NCBI GenBank assembly: GCA_028875575.1
Contig: JAPPDF010000072.1
Coordinates: forward strand, 1 to 40,547
Length of the DNA: 40,547 bases
Reading direction: 5' to 3'
Source of the DNA: Acidobacteriota bacterium
Lineage (GTDB): Bacteria > Acidobacteriota > Terriglobia > Versatilivoradales > Versatilivoraceae
The position numbers and the translations under genes are program-made. This document shows, piece by piece, positions 1 to 8,565 of this stretch (the stretch's first letter is position 1; the number at the start of each line of letters is the position of its first letter). Below the pieces are notes generated by a model. The model was not told where the DNA came from, did no database searches, and worked only from the letters and a program-made list of their open reading frames with translations.

Positions 1-60
1 CACGCGCTGAAGGGAAAATTCCTGCGCCATGATCATGCCCCCTGGTGAGAAATGTGGGCT
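1..60 (-). repeat. TIR-bounded repeat, copy A (cut by window edge)
   Basis: This is the terminal 60 bp of the same repeat found complete at 4708-4955 and 28450-28694, in minus orientation. Bases 41-60 match the 20-bp terminal inverted repeat with one change (aatgtggg instead of aatgcggg). Bases 1-40 match the adjoining interior of copy B almost base for base, including one arm of the internal hairpin. The rest lies left of the window. The element edge falls on the stop codon of rseP. Confidence 0.85.
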
Positions 61-1405
61 AGGGGAAATACTTTCCCAGGGATGCGGGAAGCGATTTGAT
101 GATGTCGTTGTAGGTCACCGCCACGACCAGCAGGATCACCATGACGACGCCCACCTGTGTCACCCTCTCCCGAACGCTCAAGCTGAGGTCCCGTCCAACC
201 AGAGACTCTACCAGAATGATGGCGATGACCCCTCCGTCCAGGATGGGGATGGGCAACAGATTGACGATTCCCAGGTTGATGCTGATCACGGCGATGAACA
301 TGATCAAATCGGTGATGCCGGACTGTGCGGCCAGGCTGGACTGTCTGGCAATCGCTATCGGACCACCGACCATGCTCACCGGAGCGGTGCCCCGAAGCAG
401 CCGATGAAGGAACTCGAACAGCAGTCCGGCGAAGCGGACATTCCGCTCGATTGAAGCGTCCAGCGCCTCCACCAGGGAGAGCTGCTGGACGGTGGTTCTG
501 GCCATGGGGTTCAGCATGACCCCGATCATTCGTCTTTGGGTGGTTTCGTCCAGGTAGGGGGTGACCTGGAATTCCAGCTCCCGGCCGTTGCGCAGGACCG
601 TAATCGGTATTACCGGATCCTGGTTCCGGCCCATTGCGTCCACCAGGTCGAGTCCGGCTTGGCTGAGTACCACTCCGCCCACCTTGACCACCTGGTCTCC
701 CGGCAAGATGCCGGCCTCGGCGGCTGGTTTGCCTGCCAGCACCTGCTGGACCTGAACCGAAGCCAACTCGAAGGGGGCAATTCCCAGGTAGCCGGCACTG
801 TCGCGACCGCGGGCCGCGGGAGTCAGAGTCAATGGGAAGGCTTGTTCTCCTCGCTGGACCTCCATTTGCAAGGGAACTCCGGGACTGATGCTGACCTCCA
901 GAAGAAACTCTTCCCAGGTGGGGTCTTGCCTGGCGCCGGCAGCGACGATGCGGTCACCCGGCCTGAGATCGGACTGGAGGGCAGGAGAGTCGGACTTGAT
1001 CAAGCCCACCACCACCGATTCCCGAGGCCAGACAGGTACCTCGTACCGGTAGTAGAAGAGCCCGGTCAGCAGGACCACCGCCAGCACACCGTTCATGACC
1101 GGGCCCATTACGGCCACAATGAATCGCTGCCACTTGGGATGCGAAAGAAACTCTTCGACTCCCCCGGTTACGTCGTCGGGGTTTTCACCCGCCATCTTGA
1201 CGTACCCTCCCAAGGGAATCGCACAGACCTTGTAGTCCGTTTCCCCGCGCCGAAAGCCGAACAGGCGTGGACCGAAACCGACCGAAAAGGCCTCGACGCG
1301 AATCTTGAAAAACTTGGCCGCGCCAAAGTGGCCCAGTTCGTGAACCACCACCACGGTCCCGAACACCACCAGCACAGCCAGAACACCCCATAGAAAATCG
1401 ATCAT
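59..1405 (-). CDS. rseP: Site-2 intramembrane zinc protease RseP
   Basis: Membrane-embedded M50 metalloprotease that cleaves anti-sigma factors and remnant signal peptides within the membrane. The zinc motif HELGH is at residues 22-26, inside the first transmembrane segment. Two PDZ domains follow (about 130-200 and 210-285). The second active-site motif, NLLPIPILDGG, lies near residue 385 in the C-terminal membrane region. The 448-residue length is usual for the family. It is the last gene of uppS-cdsA-dxr-rseP and starts about 85 bp after dxr. The TAG stop is formed where repeat copy A begins: the gene ends GKYFP and the next bases are the TIR. The end looks natural, so the insertion appears not to have truncated the protein. 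Confidence 0.96.
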   Translation of the reverse strand: MIDFLWGVLAVLVVFGTVVVVHELGHFGAAKFFKIRVEAFSVGFGPRLFGFRRGETDYKVCAIPLGGYVKMAGENPDDVTGGVEEFLSHPKWQRFIVAVMGPVMNGVLAVVLLTGLFYYRYEVPVWPRESVVVGLIKSDSPALQSDLRPGDRIVAAGARQDPTWEEFLLEVSISPGVPLQMEVQRGEQAFPLTLTPAARGRDSAGYLGIAPFELASVQVQQVLAGKPAAEAGILPGDQVVKVGGVVLSQAGLDLVDAMGRNQDPVIPITVLRNGRELEFQVTPYLDETTQRRMIGVMLNPMARTTVQQLSLVEALDASIERNVRFAGLLFEFLHRLLRGTAPVSMVGGPIAIARQSSLAAQSGITDLIMFIAVISINLGIVNLLPIPILDGGVIAIILVESLVGRDLSLSVRERVTQVGVVMVILLVVAVTYNDIIKSLPASLGKYFP

Positions 1406-1489
1406 TTCAGCCTGCTGTCCAATTGGAACGCTGTTGAGACATCGCCCGGAAAACCGTCGATCCCCTGTCGGGGCAGCCCTCGGGACTTG

Positions 1490-2665
1490 CTAACTGAAGT
1501 CCTTTTGAATCAAGCGCCGGGTTTCCCTTCGCACCGATTCATCATACTCCAGAATTTCCGCGATCGAAGAGAATTTGCCCACCCCGTCCGCCTGCTCCAT
1601 CATCCTGGCGACGATCCGCGGAATTCCAGGGAAGTCGATCTTCCTTTGCAGGAAGGCTTCTACCGCCACTTCATCCGCCGCGTTAAGCGTGCAGGGCAGC
1701 GCCCCCAATTCACGAGCAGCCTGGTAGGCCAGGTCCAGACTGGGGAATTTGCCCGAATCGGGGTGCATGAACTCCAACTTGGCCGCCTGGTTCAGATTCA
1801 GTCTCGGCCTGCGCCCCGGCAGACGCCGGGGGTAATTGAGCGCGTACAGGATGGGTTGACCCATGTCGGTGATGCCGAGCTGAGCGATCACGGACCCGTC
1901 CACAAACTCCACCATGGAGTGCACGATAGACTGAGGATGAACCCAAACCGAGATCTGGTCGACATCCAGGTCGAAGAGCCAGCGTGCTTCCAGGACCTCC
2001 ATTCCCTTGTTCATCAGGGTCGCGGAATCGACCGTGATTCGGTCTCCCATTTTCCAGGTCGGATGCCGCAGGGCCATCTCAGGCGTGACCCGGCTGAGCT
2101 GCTCGCTGCTGTAACCCAGAAAGGGGCCGCCGGATGCGGTGAGGATGACTCGTGCGACTTCGTCGGCTTGGCCGCAGCGCAGACACTGGTGGATCGCGTT
2201 GTGCTCGCTGTCGACGGGGAGGAGCTGCACCCCGTTGCGCTGAGCCAGCTCCGTCACCAGTTCGCCGGCAACCACCAGCACTTCCTTGTTGGCCAAAGCG
2301 ATCTGCTTTCCACATTCAATGGCCCTGCAGGTGGGAGCCAACCCGGCGACTCCCACAATAGCGCTCACCACCAGGTCGGTCTCGGGGTGGGTAGCCACTC
2401 GCAGCAGGCCCTCCTCCCCGACCACGATCTCCGGATGGGCGGACGGATCCAGGTTTTTGAGCTTTTGGGCCAGTGTCGTTGCTGCTTCCGGGGTGGATAC
2501 GGACACAAGTTCGGGGTGAAACCTTCCGACCTGATCGGCCAGCTCGGTCGTGTTCCGGCCGGCGGCCAGGGCGATCACCCGAAACTCCCCGGGCAGCTCT
2601 TCCGCCACCCTCAGGCAGTTCCGGCCCACCGAACCGGTTGACCCCAGCAAGGATATGGTTTTCAT
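1490..2665 (-). CDS. dxr: 1-deoxy-D-xylulose 5-phosphate reductoisomerase
   Basis: Second step of the MEP isoprenoid pathway: NADPH-dependent conversion of DXP to 2-C-methyl-D-erythritol 4-phosphate in the cytoplasm. The N-terminus has the nucleotide-binding loop GSTGSVG. The metal and substrate motifs VDSEHNAIHQCL, TASGGPF and NKGMEVLEARWLFD are present. I chose the ATG at 2665 (391 aa) because the family normally begins MKxISLLGSTGS. A GTG at 2683 that overlaps the cdsA TAG would add six residues and cannot be excluded; neither start has a clear Shine-Dalgarno sequence. The gene follows cdsA with almost no gap and precedes rseP, the usual order. Confidence 0.96.
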   Translation of the reverse strand: MKTISLLGSTGSVGRNCLRVAEELPGEFRVIALAAGRNTTELADQVGRFHPELVSVSTPEAATTLAQKLKNLDPSAHPEIVVGEEGLLRVATHPETDLVVSAIVGVAGLAPTCRAIECGKQIALANKEVLVVAGELVTELAQRNGVQLLPVDSEHNAIHQCLRCGQADEVARVILTASGGPFLGYSSEQLSRVTPEMALRHPTWKMGDRITVDSATLMNKGMEVLEARWLFDLDVDQISVWVHPQSIVHSMVEFVDGSVIAQLGITDMGQPILYALNYPRRLPGRRPRLNLNQAAKLEFMHPDSGKFPSLDLAYQAARELGALPCTLNAADEVAVEAFLQRKIDFPGIPRIVARMMEQADGVGKFSSIAEILEYDESVRRETRRLIQKDFS

Positions 2666-2682
2666 GACTTTGAGACAGGACA

Positions 2683-3489
2683 CTAGGCCTGTCCAATCAA
2701 TCGCAGGTAAAAATACAGCAGCGGGGCTGCGAACAAGACCCCGTCAATACGATCCAGCATTCCGCCGTGTCCGGGCAATAGTTCGGACGACTCCTTGGTT
2801 CGAGCGCCCCGCTTCATGGCCGACTCGGCCAGGTCTCCCACCTGGCCGGCGACCCCCAGGGAGCAGCATAGGAGAACGCGGGGAATGAGAGGGATCTGGG
2901 GAATCAGAACCTGGCTCGTCAACGCCGCCAAGCTGTTTCCCAACAAGGCGCCAATGGCTCCCTCCCAGGTTTTTCCGGGGCTGATTCTGGGGGCCAGGAG
3001 GTGCTTCCCCAGCAGGCTTCCGATGTAGTAGGCGGCGGTGTCGCCCAGCCAGACTGTCAGCAGCAGAAACAGGACCCACGACGGCCCGTCACCCTGGGGG
3101 CGGTTGTGGATAGCCAAGAGAAATCCCAGGGTGGTGGAGACATAGACAAGGCCCAGCAGGGTCACCCCACAGCTTGGCAGTGTTTCCTGCAGCTTGTGCC
3201 CCCGTCGGAGGGTCAGGACGAGGCAGGTGACTGCCGCCAGGATCAACAGCCACAAAACGGCCGAATGGTCGCGGGGAGACCAATAGAAGCTACCGACCAG
3301 CAGAAGCGAAAAAGTATGGGCGGCTGCTCGGAAGACATGGATGCCGGTGTCTCTGGACAGCCGAAAGAACTCCTCCAGGGCAATGGCGGCCACCCCTGCG
3401 ATGAGCGCCAGGAAGCACCAGGACGGCAGGTAACCGACCACTCCGATCAGCGGGGGGACGAGCACAACGCCTGTCAGCCAGCGTTTCAT
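2683..3489 (-). CDS. cdsA: Phosphatidate cytidylyltransferase (CDP-diglyceride synthase)
   Basis: Integral membrane enzyme making CDP-diacylglycerol from phosphatidic acid and CTP. The protein is 268 aa with about seven hydrophobic segments. Near the C-terminus it carries the family signature around HGGMLDRIDGVLFAAPLLYF, preceded by SPGKTWEG. The reading frame stays open upstream, but that extension is arginine-rich, lies opposite uppS and is not family-like. I therefore place the start at the ATG at 3489 (MKRWLTGV), which overlaps the uppS stop by 4 bp (ATGA) and implies translational coupling. The gene stops at 2683 beside dxr. Confidence 0.94.
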   Translation of the reverse strand: MKRWLTGVVLVPPLIGVVGYLPSWCFLALIAGVAAIALEEFFRLSRDTGIHVFRAAAHTFSLLLVGSFYWSPRDHSAVLWLLILAAVTCLVLTLRRGHKLQETLPSCGVTLLGLVYVSTTLGFLLAIHNRPQGDGPSWVLFLLLTVWLGDTAAYYIGSLLGKHLLAPRISPGKTWEGAIGALLGNSLAALTSQVLIPQIPLIPRVLLCCSLGVAGQVGDLAESAMKRGARTKESSELLPGHGGMLDRIDGVLFAAPLLYFYLRLIGQA

Positions 3490-4295
3490 TGATTGGCCAA
3501 ACCTCCATAACGCCGCTCCCGGGATTGATAGGAGAGCACCGCCTTGAAGAAGTCCTTCCGTCGAAAATCGGGCCACAACGTCTTGGTCACCCAGATTTCG
3601 GAATAGGCAATCTGCCACAGCAGAAAGTTGCTGATGCGCAACTCGCCGCTGGTCCGGATCAGCAGGTCCGGATCCGGCTGTCCTGCAGTGTAGAGGCATC
3701 GAGCGATGGACTGTTCGTCGATGGCAGGCTCGTCCTGACTGCCGTTCTTGCGCTGCTGCCACAGGGCATTGAAGGCGTCGACCAGCTCGGCTCGCCCGCC
3801 GTAGTTGAGCGCTACGTTGAAGAGCAGACCCCGGTTTCGGGAGGTCTTTTCTCTGGCCCACTGAAGCTCCCGCTGAATGGAGGGGTCCAACTCCTGAGTC
3901 CGCCCCAAGGTCCCAAAGCGGATGTCATTGGCCATTAAATTGGCAATTTCCCTGTTCAGGTACTCCTTGAGCAAACTCATCAAGGTGGCGACTTCGCTGC
4001 GCGGGCGCTTCCAGTTCTCAACGGAGAAAGCGTAGAGGGTCAGGATTCGCAGCTTGAGGCGAGCCGCGGTTTCCACCGTCTCTCGCACCGACGCTATCCC
4101 GGCCCGGTGCCCGGCCACCCGGGGCAAGCGGCGCTGCTGGGCCCAGCGGCCGTTTCCGTCCATGATGATGGCCACATGCTGGGGAACGCTGTCGAGGTCC
4201 AGTTGATCGAAAAGTCGACGGTCTTCTTTCTCCTCCCCCCAGTAGGGAGCGAAGTTGCGTTGAATTTCCCGACTGTTTCCTGACATGAGCCTCAT
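3486..4295 (-). CDS. uppS: Isoprenyl transferase (undecaprenyl diphosphate synthase)
   Basis: Cis-prenyltransferase that extends farnesyl diphosphate with isopentenyl diphosphate to the C55 carrier lipid for peptidoglycan and surface polysaccharide synthesis. Family motifs are visible: IIMDGNGRWAQQR (catalytic Asp and diphosphate loop, near residues 43-55), TLYAFSVENWKRP, and the C-terminal block with DLLIRTSGE and SEIW. The length of 269 aa is typical, with a slightly long N-terminus. The start is the ATG at 4295; a second ATG three codons later is possible. First gene of the uppS-cdsA-dxr-rseP unit. The 658 bp upstream hold two repeat copies and then truA on the same strand. Confidence 0.95.
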   Translation of the reverse strand: MRLMSGNSREIQRNFAPYWGEEKEDRRLFDQLDLDSVPQHVAIIMDGNGRWAQQRRLPRVAGHRAGIASVRETVETAARLKLRILTLYAFSVENWKRPRSEVATLMSLLKEYLNREIANLMANDIRFGTLGRTQELDPSIQRELQWAREKTSRNRGLLFNVALNYGGRAELVDAFNALWQQRKNGSQDEPAIDEQSIARCLYTAGQPDPDLLIRTSGELRISNFLLWQIAYSEIWVTKTLWPDFRRKDFFKAVLSYQSRERRYGGLANQ

Positions 4296-4420
4296 CCCGA
4301 ATGGATGGCTGTCAAGTTAGCCTGAAAGTGACCCCCACCGCGGGGGTTGGTTGGGTGAGAAACCGGGCGATGCCCTGGCCACCTCGTTTCGATCCGGCGG
4401 TGATGGGGCCCCGGCCTGGC

Positions 4421-4692
4421 GAATCCGCGTATCTCGGTGCAGGGCCGAACTCGCGAGGCGGGTCGAGGCATGGAGCCGGATTTGTCCCTTCAAGGCGTGC
4501 TCGCGACCGAAGGGCGTCGCCGGGCACTACGTCCGAGGAAGCACTTGCGCATTGAAGGGGAGAAGACAAGTCGGGACGCGCCCAGCACCGTGTGTAAGTG
4601 CCAACCTTCAAGATAGCACCAACAAACTGTTGAAAACAAACGGTCTTTACAGGGTGTGCCCAGCGTCCCGGTGGGAGATGGCAATCCTAGTT
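4421..4692 (+). repeat. TIR-bounded repeat, copy D (old, degenerate)
   Basis: A diverged copy in the same orientation as copy B, 15 bp before it. The left end (about 4421-4442) resembles the TIR with several changes. The interior shares the hairpin block GTGCTCGCGACCGAAG, with arms CCCTTCAA (4486-4493) and TTGAAGGG (4552-4559). The right half resembles copy C around AACGG and the outer GGTGGGAGATGG end. Boundaries are approximate. With copy B it fills the 658-bp gap between uppS and truA, where I see no gene. Confidence 0.65.
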
Positions 4693-4707
4693 CCGAGGCA
4701 GATCACG

Positions 4708-4955
4708 AGCCCGCATTTCTCACCAGGGGGCATGATCATGGCGCAGGAATTTTCCCTTCAGCGCGTGCTCGCGACCGAAGAGCGTAGCGGTCACTACGGT
4801 CGAGGGAGCATGTGCGCGCTGAAGCAAAAAAGACAAGCCAGGGCATGCCCAGCGCCGTCTGTTACCCACAAGCCCTTTACATTGAGCCAATCCAGGTACT
4901 GAAAGATAAATTTCCTTTCGTCATGCTACCAGCGGCCTGATGAGAAATGCGGGCT
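4708..4955 (+). repeat. TIR-bounded MITE-like repeat, copy B (intact)
   Basis: A 248-bp element bounded by AGCCCGCATTTCTCACCAGG (4708-4727) and its inverted copy (4936-4955, one mismatch). It carries a 69-nt imperfect hairpin with outer arms CTTCAGCGCG (4756-4765) and CGCGCTGAAG (4815-4824), then a conserved block around GCCAGGGCATGCCCAGCGCC. There is no transposase and no clear target duplication. Its right edge falls on the truA stop codon. Copies: A at 1-60, D at 4421-4692, C at 28450-28694. MITE-like is inference from the TIRs, size and copy number. Confidence 0.88.
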
Positions 4956-5769
4956 AGTAGCCGACCCAAACCAGGAAGAGACCTTTGGCTGGAGCGGTCG
5001 GGCCAGCTCTGGAACGGTCTTTCGATTGCAGAATGGCAGGGATGGCTTCCACCGGGAGCTTGCCCCTGCCCACTTCCAAAAAGGTGCCGACCAGATTCCT
5101 GACCATGTGGTGCAGAAACCCGTCGGCACAAACGTTATATTCCAGGAGTTTTCGCCGGGTGTCAAACACAAAAAGGGAGGTGGTGACTTGCCGAATCTTG
5201 GATTTCGCCTGGCTGTCGGCGTCGCAAAAGGCGCTGAAGTCCCGTTTCCCCACCACCAAATCGGCGGCCCGATTCAACTTCTCATAGTCGAGCCTGCGAT
5301 GGAAGTGATGGACATAGGGGTAATCGAAGGGTGGGCACCAGGAGGTGTTCAGGATTCGATAGCGATAGTGTTTGGTTCGGGCATGGTGTCGGGCATGGAA
5401 GTCGTCAGCCGCCTTCTCAATTCCGGTAACCCGGATGGTTGCCGGCAGACGGGAGTTCAAGGCCTTCCAGAGGCTGGACGGTTCCAGGCGCGAGGTCGTA
5501 TGGAAATGACAAACCTGGGCCAGCGCGTGAGCTCCGGCGTCGGTTCTTCCCGAGCCGCAAACATGGACCGGCTCCTGCACGATGCTCTCAAGCGTGCGGG
5601 TCAACTCACCCTGGATGGTTCGGAGTCGGGGCTGGATCTGCCATCCGTGGTAGCCTGTTCCATCGTACTGGAGCTCCATCCGGAGGTTTTGCGAGGGCGA
5701 CCCCGGGCCTTGCGGCGAGACGGGGCGGTCTGGATCGGAAGCGGGGCCGGTTGGCATCTGGACCTGCAC
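4954..5769 (-). CDS. truA: tRNA pseudouridine(38-40) synthase TruA
   Basis: Converts uridines 38-40 of the tRNA anticodon stem-loop to pseudouridine. The N-terminal domain motif YDGTGYHGWQIQP is near residues 35-47, and the catalytic aspartate lies in SGRTDAGAHALAQVCHF. The C-terminal half has HHMVRNLVGTFLEVGRG and ends GLFLVWVGY, as expected for the family. The chosen ATG gives 271 aa with about 30 extra N-terminal residues rich in Pro and Ser; an internal ATG just before ELQYDG would remove them. The TAG stop is created at the edge of repeat copy B directly after the last family residue. It follows pyrE by 32 bp and is probably co-transcribed with it. Confidence 0.94.
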   Translation of the reverse strand: MQVQMPTGPASDPDRPVSPQGPGSPSQNLRMELQYDGTGYHGWQIQPRLRTIQGELTRTLESIVQEPVHVCGSGRTDAGAHALAQVCHFHTTSRLEPSSLWKALNSRLPATIRVTGIEKAADDFHARHHARTKHYRYRILNTSWCPPFDYPYVHHFHRRLDYEKLNRAADLVVGKRDFSAFCDADSQAKSKIRQVTTSLFVFDTRRKLLEYNVCADGFLHHMVRNLVGTFLEVGRGKLPVEAIPAILQSKDRSRAGPTAPAKGLFLVWVGY

Positions 5770-5801
5770 TTTGCACCGAGCGACGTGAGCGGACCCTCGG
5801 G

Positions 5802-6374
5802 TCAGGCGCGGCTGCCCGGTTTACGGGGTTTGGATCCGGATTTGCAAAGCGGACACTCCTCGGGCAGGAAGGTTGGAATATTCAGGCTCCAAAGGCAGTG
5901 GTGGACCAGACCCGTTAGTGCCTTTCCACCACTTCGATCGATGATGGAGGCTACCGCTACCGGCGTGGCGCCGTGATCTTCCACCAGCGCCATCGTCTCT
6001 CGGGTCGATCCTCCGGTAGTAACGACGTCGTCTGCGATGAGAGCTTTCTCGCCCTCACGGATCCGGAAGCCTCGACGAAGTCTCAGGACATCGCCCACGC
6101 GTTCGGCGAAGACCGCCCGGCAACCGAGGCTGCGGCCGAGTTCGTGTCCGATGAGAATGGCTCCCATCGCCGGGGAAACCACCAAGTCGGGCTTTTCCGA
6201 GCCCATCAGGGAAGTCAATCGGGTTGCGCACCACTCCGCGTACCTCGGCCACTGCAGGACCTTGGCACACTGGAGGTATTGAGGGCTGTGAAGACCGGAG
6301 CTGAGCAGGAAGTGTCCCTCCATAAGGGCTCCGGTATCGGTGAAAATCTTCCGGATCTGGTCTGAAGGGGGCAT
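5802..6374 (-). CDS. pyrE: Orotate phosphoribosyltransferase
   Basis: Fifth step of de novo pyrimidine synthesis: orotate plus PRPP gives OMP. The PRPP-binding motif LIADDVVTTGGSTRE is clear, and the N-terminal SGLHSPQYLQCAKVLQ matches the family's substrate region. The start is set at the ATG at 6374 (MPPSDQ, 190 aa); an in-frame ATG at 6413 would add 13 residues. Neither has a good Shine-Dalgarno sequence. The C-terminus has a Cys pair (ECPLC) and a basic tail, also seen in some other bacterial and archaeal PyrE. It leads into truA and diverges from the TolC-like gene across about 220 bp in which I see no strong promoter. Confidence 0.93.
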   Translation of the reverse strand: MPPSDQIRKIFTDTGALMEGHFLLSSGLHSPQYLQCAKVLQWPRYAEWCATRLTSLMGSEKPDLVVSPAMGAILIGHELGRSLGCRAVFAERVGDVLRLRRGFRIREGEKALIADDVVTTGGSTRETMALVEDHGATPVAVASIIDRSGGKALTGLVHHCLWSLNIPTFLPEECPLCKSGSKPRKPGSRA

Positions 6375-6595
6375 TGACGGGATTGCCGACTCTGAATGCA
6401 GGGATGGTAGCATCGGCTATTTGCGAAATCAATTGAGGCGGCAGCGGGGTAGCCGGCCACGGGGCATCAGACCGGGTGCGGGACGGGCTTCCGGGATTGG
6501 AATTGTTGAAACCAACGCGCTAGGGAACACGTTTTTCATTACCGTGCCGCATATCGTTGATGCGTATGGGTGACCACTCAGAGAAGGAGCCGTCA

Positions 6596-8350
6596 ATGCG
6601 TCGAACTCAACACTTCATTCACACCTTTTCCAGGGGACTGATGCCCTTGTTGCTCGGGTTGGGCATTCTGTCAGCGCCAGCCGCGATGCGGGGCCAGGCG
6701 GTGTTTCCTCTTCCCGACTGGTTCAGGGACAATATCGTTCGCCCCCCCATTCCGGAACGCCAAGGGGAATCCTCGGATTTCTTGAGCAGCCTGATGCAGC
6801 GCGACCAGGTGGGATTGACCGAAGCCGACGCCGTTCAGATGGTGCTGGAGAGCAATCTGGACGTGGTGGTCGAGCGATTCGATCCCCGCATGTCCGAGTA
6901 CGAGATCGACATGGCCTACCGGCTCTTCGACCCCACGCTTTCGATGACCCTGGGTGCGAACAGGGATACGCGGCCGCTGACCACCACCTTTCTGACCGGA
7001 ACCGAGACCCAGACCAGCCTGTCCCACAACGTCAACGTGGGAGTGAGCAAGCTCTTCGAAACCGGGACGCTCTTCGGAGTGGACTACACCAGCAACCGCG
7101 TCTCCGACAACAACCTGCGGAACTTTCTCAATCCCTACTGGCGGGCCTCGCTGACCGCATCCATCAGCCAGCCGCTCCTCAGGAATTTCGGTCTCCTCCC
7201 CAACACCCGCCTGATCAGAATCGCCCGCAACAACAAGGACATCAGTCAACATCTCTTCGAGCAGCAAGTCGTGCAACTGGTCAATCAAGTCCAGAATCTG
7301 TACTGGGATCTGGTCTTTGCCGGCAAGGACGTGGAGGTCAGGAGAAAGTCCCTGGACCTGGCCGTCAAAACCAACGAAGATAACAAGCGGATGGCCGAGA
7401 TCGGGACCCTGGCTCCCATCGACGTGGTTCAGTCGGAAGCCGAGATCGCCAACCGCAGGGAGTTGTTGATCCGGGCCGAGTATTCGCTGGCGCAAATGGA
7501 AGATCAGATGAAAAAGCTGATCTCCTCCCTGGGCGATCCAGGCAGGGTGGCAGTGAGGATTGTGCCTCTGGATTCCCTGGCGACCATGGATGATTACAGG
7601 GACTTCGACCTGGTGCAGGCGGTGAGTTATGCCATTGAACAGCGGCCGGAGATCAAGCAGCAGCGCAAGCGGATTGACAATTCGGGCATAGACCTCAAGT
7701 ATTTTCGAAACCAGCTCCTTCCCGATGTTCGCTTCAATGTCAGCTACGGGACGGCGGCTCTGGAAGGAGTCAGCAGAGTGTTCGAAGGGGGCGGGTTCGG
7801 CGGGTTGCCGTTCTTTGGCGGAACGCCGGTGGTTGCCGGCAGCACCGGCCTGGGAGATGCCTTCAACCGGCTGCTGGGCTCCGATTTTCCCACTTATGGG
7901 GCTTCGATCTCGGTTGAGATTCCTCTGAGCAATCGCTCTCGGCGTGCGGACTATGCTCGAGCCAGCGTGGCCCGGCGGCAATCGGAAAAGCGGCTTCGCG
8001 CCCTGGAGCAGCAGATTGCCCTGGAGGTTCGAAACGCCCACACCCAACTGGAAATGAACCGTGCGCGAATCGAAGCTACTCAAAAGGCTCGGGAGTTGGC
8101 GGAGCGTAACCTCGAGGCAGAGCAGAAGAAATTCCAGCTCGGCACTTCTCAAATCCGATTCGTGTTGGAGGAGCAGGTTCGCCTGGCCGAAGCCCAGACC
8201 AACGAAGTCAACGCCCAGGTGAGCTTCACCAAGGCCAAGCGGGATTTGGACAGGGCCATGGGCAAGACGCTTGAACTGCAGAACATCTCGATTGGAGATG
8301 CGATTGCCGGAAAGGTGGCTCGAACGGGGGCGTCAAAAGACAGTGGATAG
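6596..8350 (+). CDS. TolC-family outer membrane efflux protein
   Basis: Outer-membrane channel subunit of a type I secretion or RND-type export system. The N-terminus has a basic start and a hydrophobic signal peptide ending near MRGQA. Two OEP-type repeats follow, with long amphipathic helices: LTEADAVQMVLESNLDVVVERF opens the first, and the Ala/Gln/Glu-rich helices (ARASVARRQSEKRL onward) form the second. A glycine-rich insert (near residues 400-430, GGGFGGLPFFGG) lies between strands of the second half. The start is the ATG at 6596, with AAGGAG seven bases upstream; earlier TTG/ATG codons in frame lack this. No adaptor or pump gene is adjacent, so the partner is unknown. The stop TAG lies inside the heptamer repeat that follows. 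Confidence 0.88.
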   Translation: MRRTQHFIHTFSRGLMPLLLGLGILSAPAAMRGQAVFPLPDWFRDNIVRPPIPERQGESSDFLSSLMQRDQVGLTEADAVQMVLESNLDVVVERFDPRMSEYEIDMAYRLFDPTLSMTLGANRDTRPLTTTFLTGTETQTSLSHNVNVGVSKLFETGTLFGVDYTSNRVSDNNLRNFLNPYWRASLTASISQPLLRNFGLLPNTRLIRIARNNKDISQHLFEQQVVQLVNQVQNLYWDLVFAGKDVEVRRKSLDLAVKTNEDNKRMAEIGTLAPIDVVQSEAEIANRRELLIRAEYSLAQMEDQMKKLISSLGDPGRVAVRIVPLDSLATMDDYRDFDLVQAVSYAIEQRPEIKQQRKRIDNSGIDLKYFRNQLLPDVRFNVSYGTAALEGVSRVFEGGGFGGLPFFGGTPVVAGSTGLGDAFNRLLGSDFPTYGASISVEIPLSNRSRRADYARASVARRQSEKRLRALEQQIALEVRNAHTQLEMNRARIEATQKARELAERNLEAEQKKFQLGTSQIRFVLEEQVRLAEAQTNEVNAQVSFTKAKRDLDRAMGKTLELQNISIGDAIAGKVARTGASKDSG

Positions 8351-8565
8351 TGGACAAAAGGCAGTGGATAGTGGTTAGTGATTAGCGGATAGTTTTTTTA
8401 ATCGACACGCAAAGCATATTGTCGGTCACGGCGTGGTCGTGTGTGGGTTGCATACGGGTCATCAGGCACTTGCCTGTTCCCGAAACCCTCGTCATACCAC
8501 TCTCCACTCCCCACCCCCCACTCTCCACCAGAAACCAGCCACTAACCACTGATCACTAACCACTG
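8341..8565. repeat. Heptamer repeat arms in inverted orientation
   Basis: The left arm (8341-8393) is a run of 7-bp units of the type AGTGGAT/AGTGGTT/AGTGATT. The right arm (about 8497-8565) is a run of complementary units (CCACTCT, CCACTAA, CCACTGA, TCACTAA). About 100 bp of unrelated sequence separates them. The left arm contains the stop codon of the TolC-like gene; the right arm ends three bases before the TTG start of the next gene. A related short run follows frr at 40374-40400. It resembles STRR-type heptamer repeats described in cyanobacteria, but that parallel is only by form. Confidence 0.8.

Noticed and set aside
1487-2641. Long plus-strand frames opposite dxr, lepA, the DUF1501 gene and others
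   Set aside because: High-GC antisense shadows; the minus-strand proteins have full family motifs.
2683-3861. cdsA starting at 3861 as a 392-residue protein
   Set aside because: The extra N-terminus lies antisense to uppS, is low-complexity and arginine-rich, and the ATG overlapping the uppS stop gives the normal family length.
4729-4900. A small frame inside repeat copies B and C (starting MIMAQ.FS.QRVLA) that looks conserved as protein
   Set aside because: Between B and C about seven of eight base changes over the first 30 codons alter the amino acid, and the changes instead preserve the hairpin. This fits structural, not coding, conservation.
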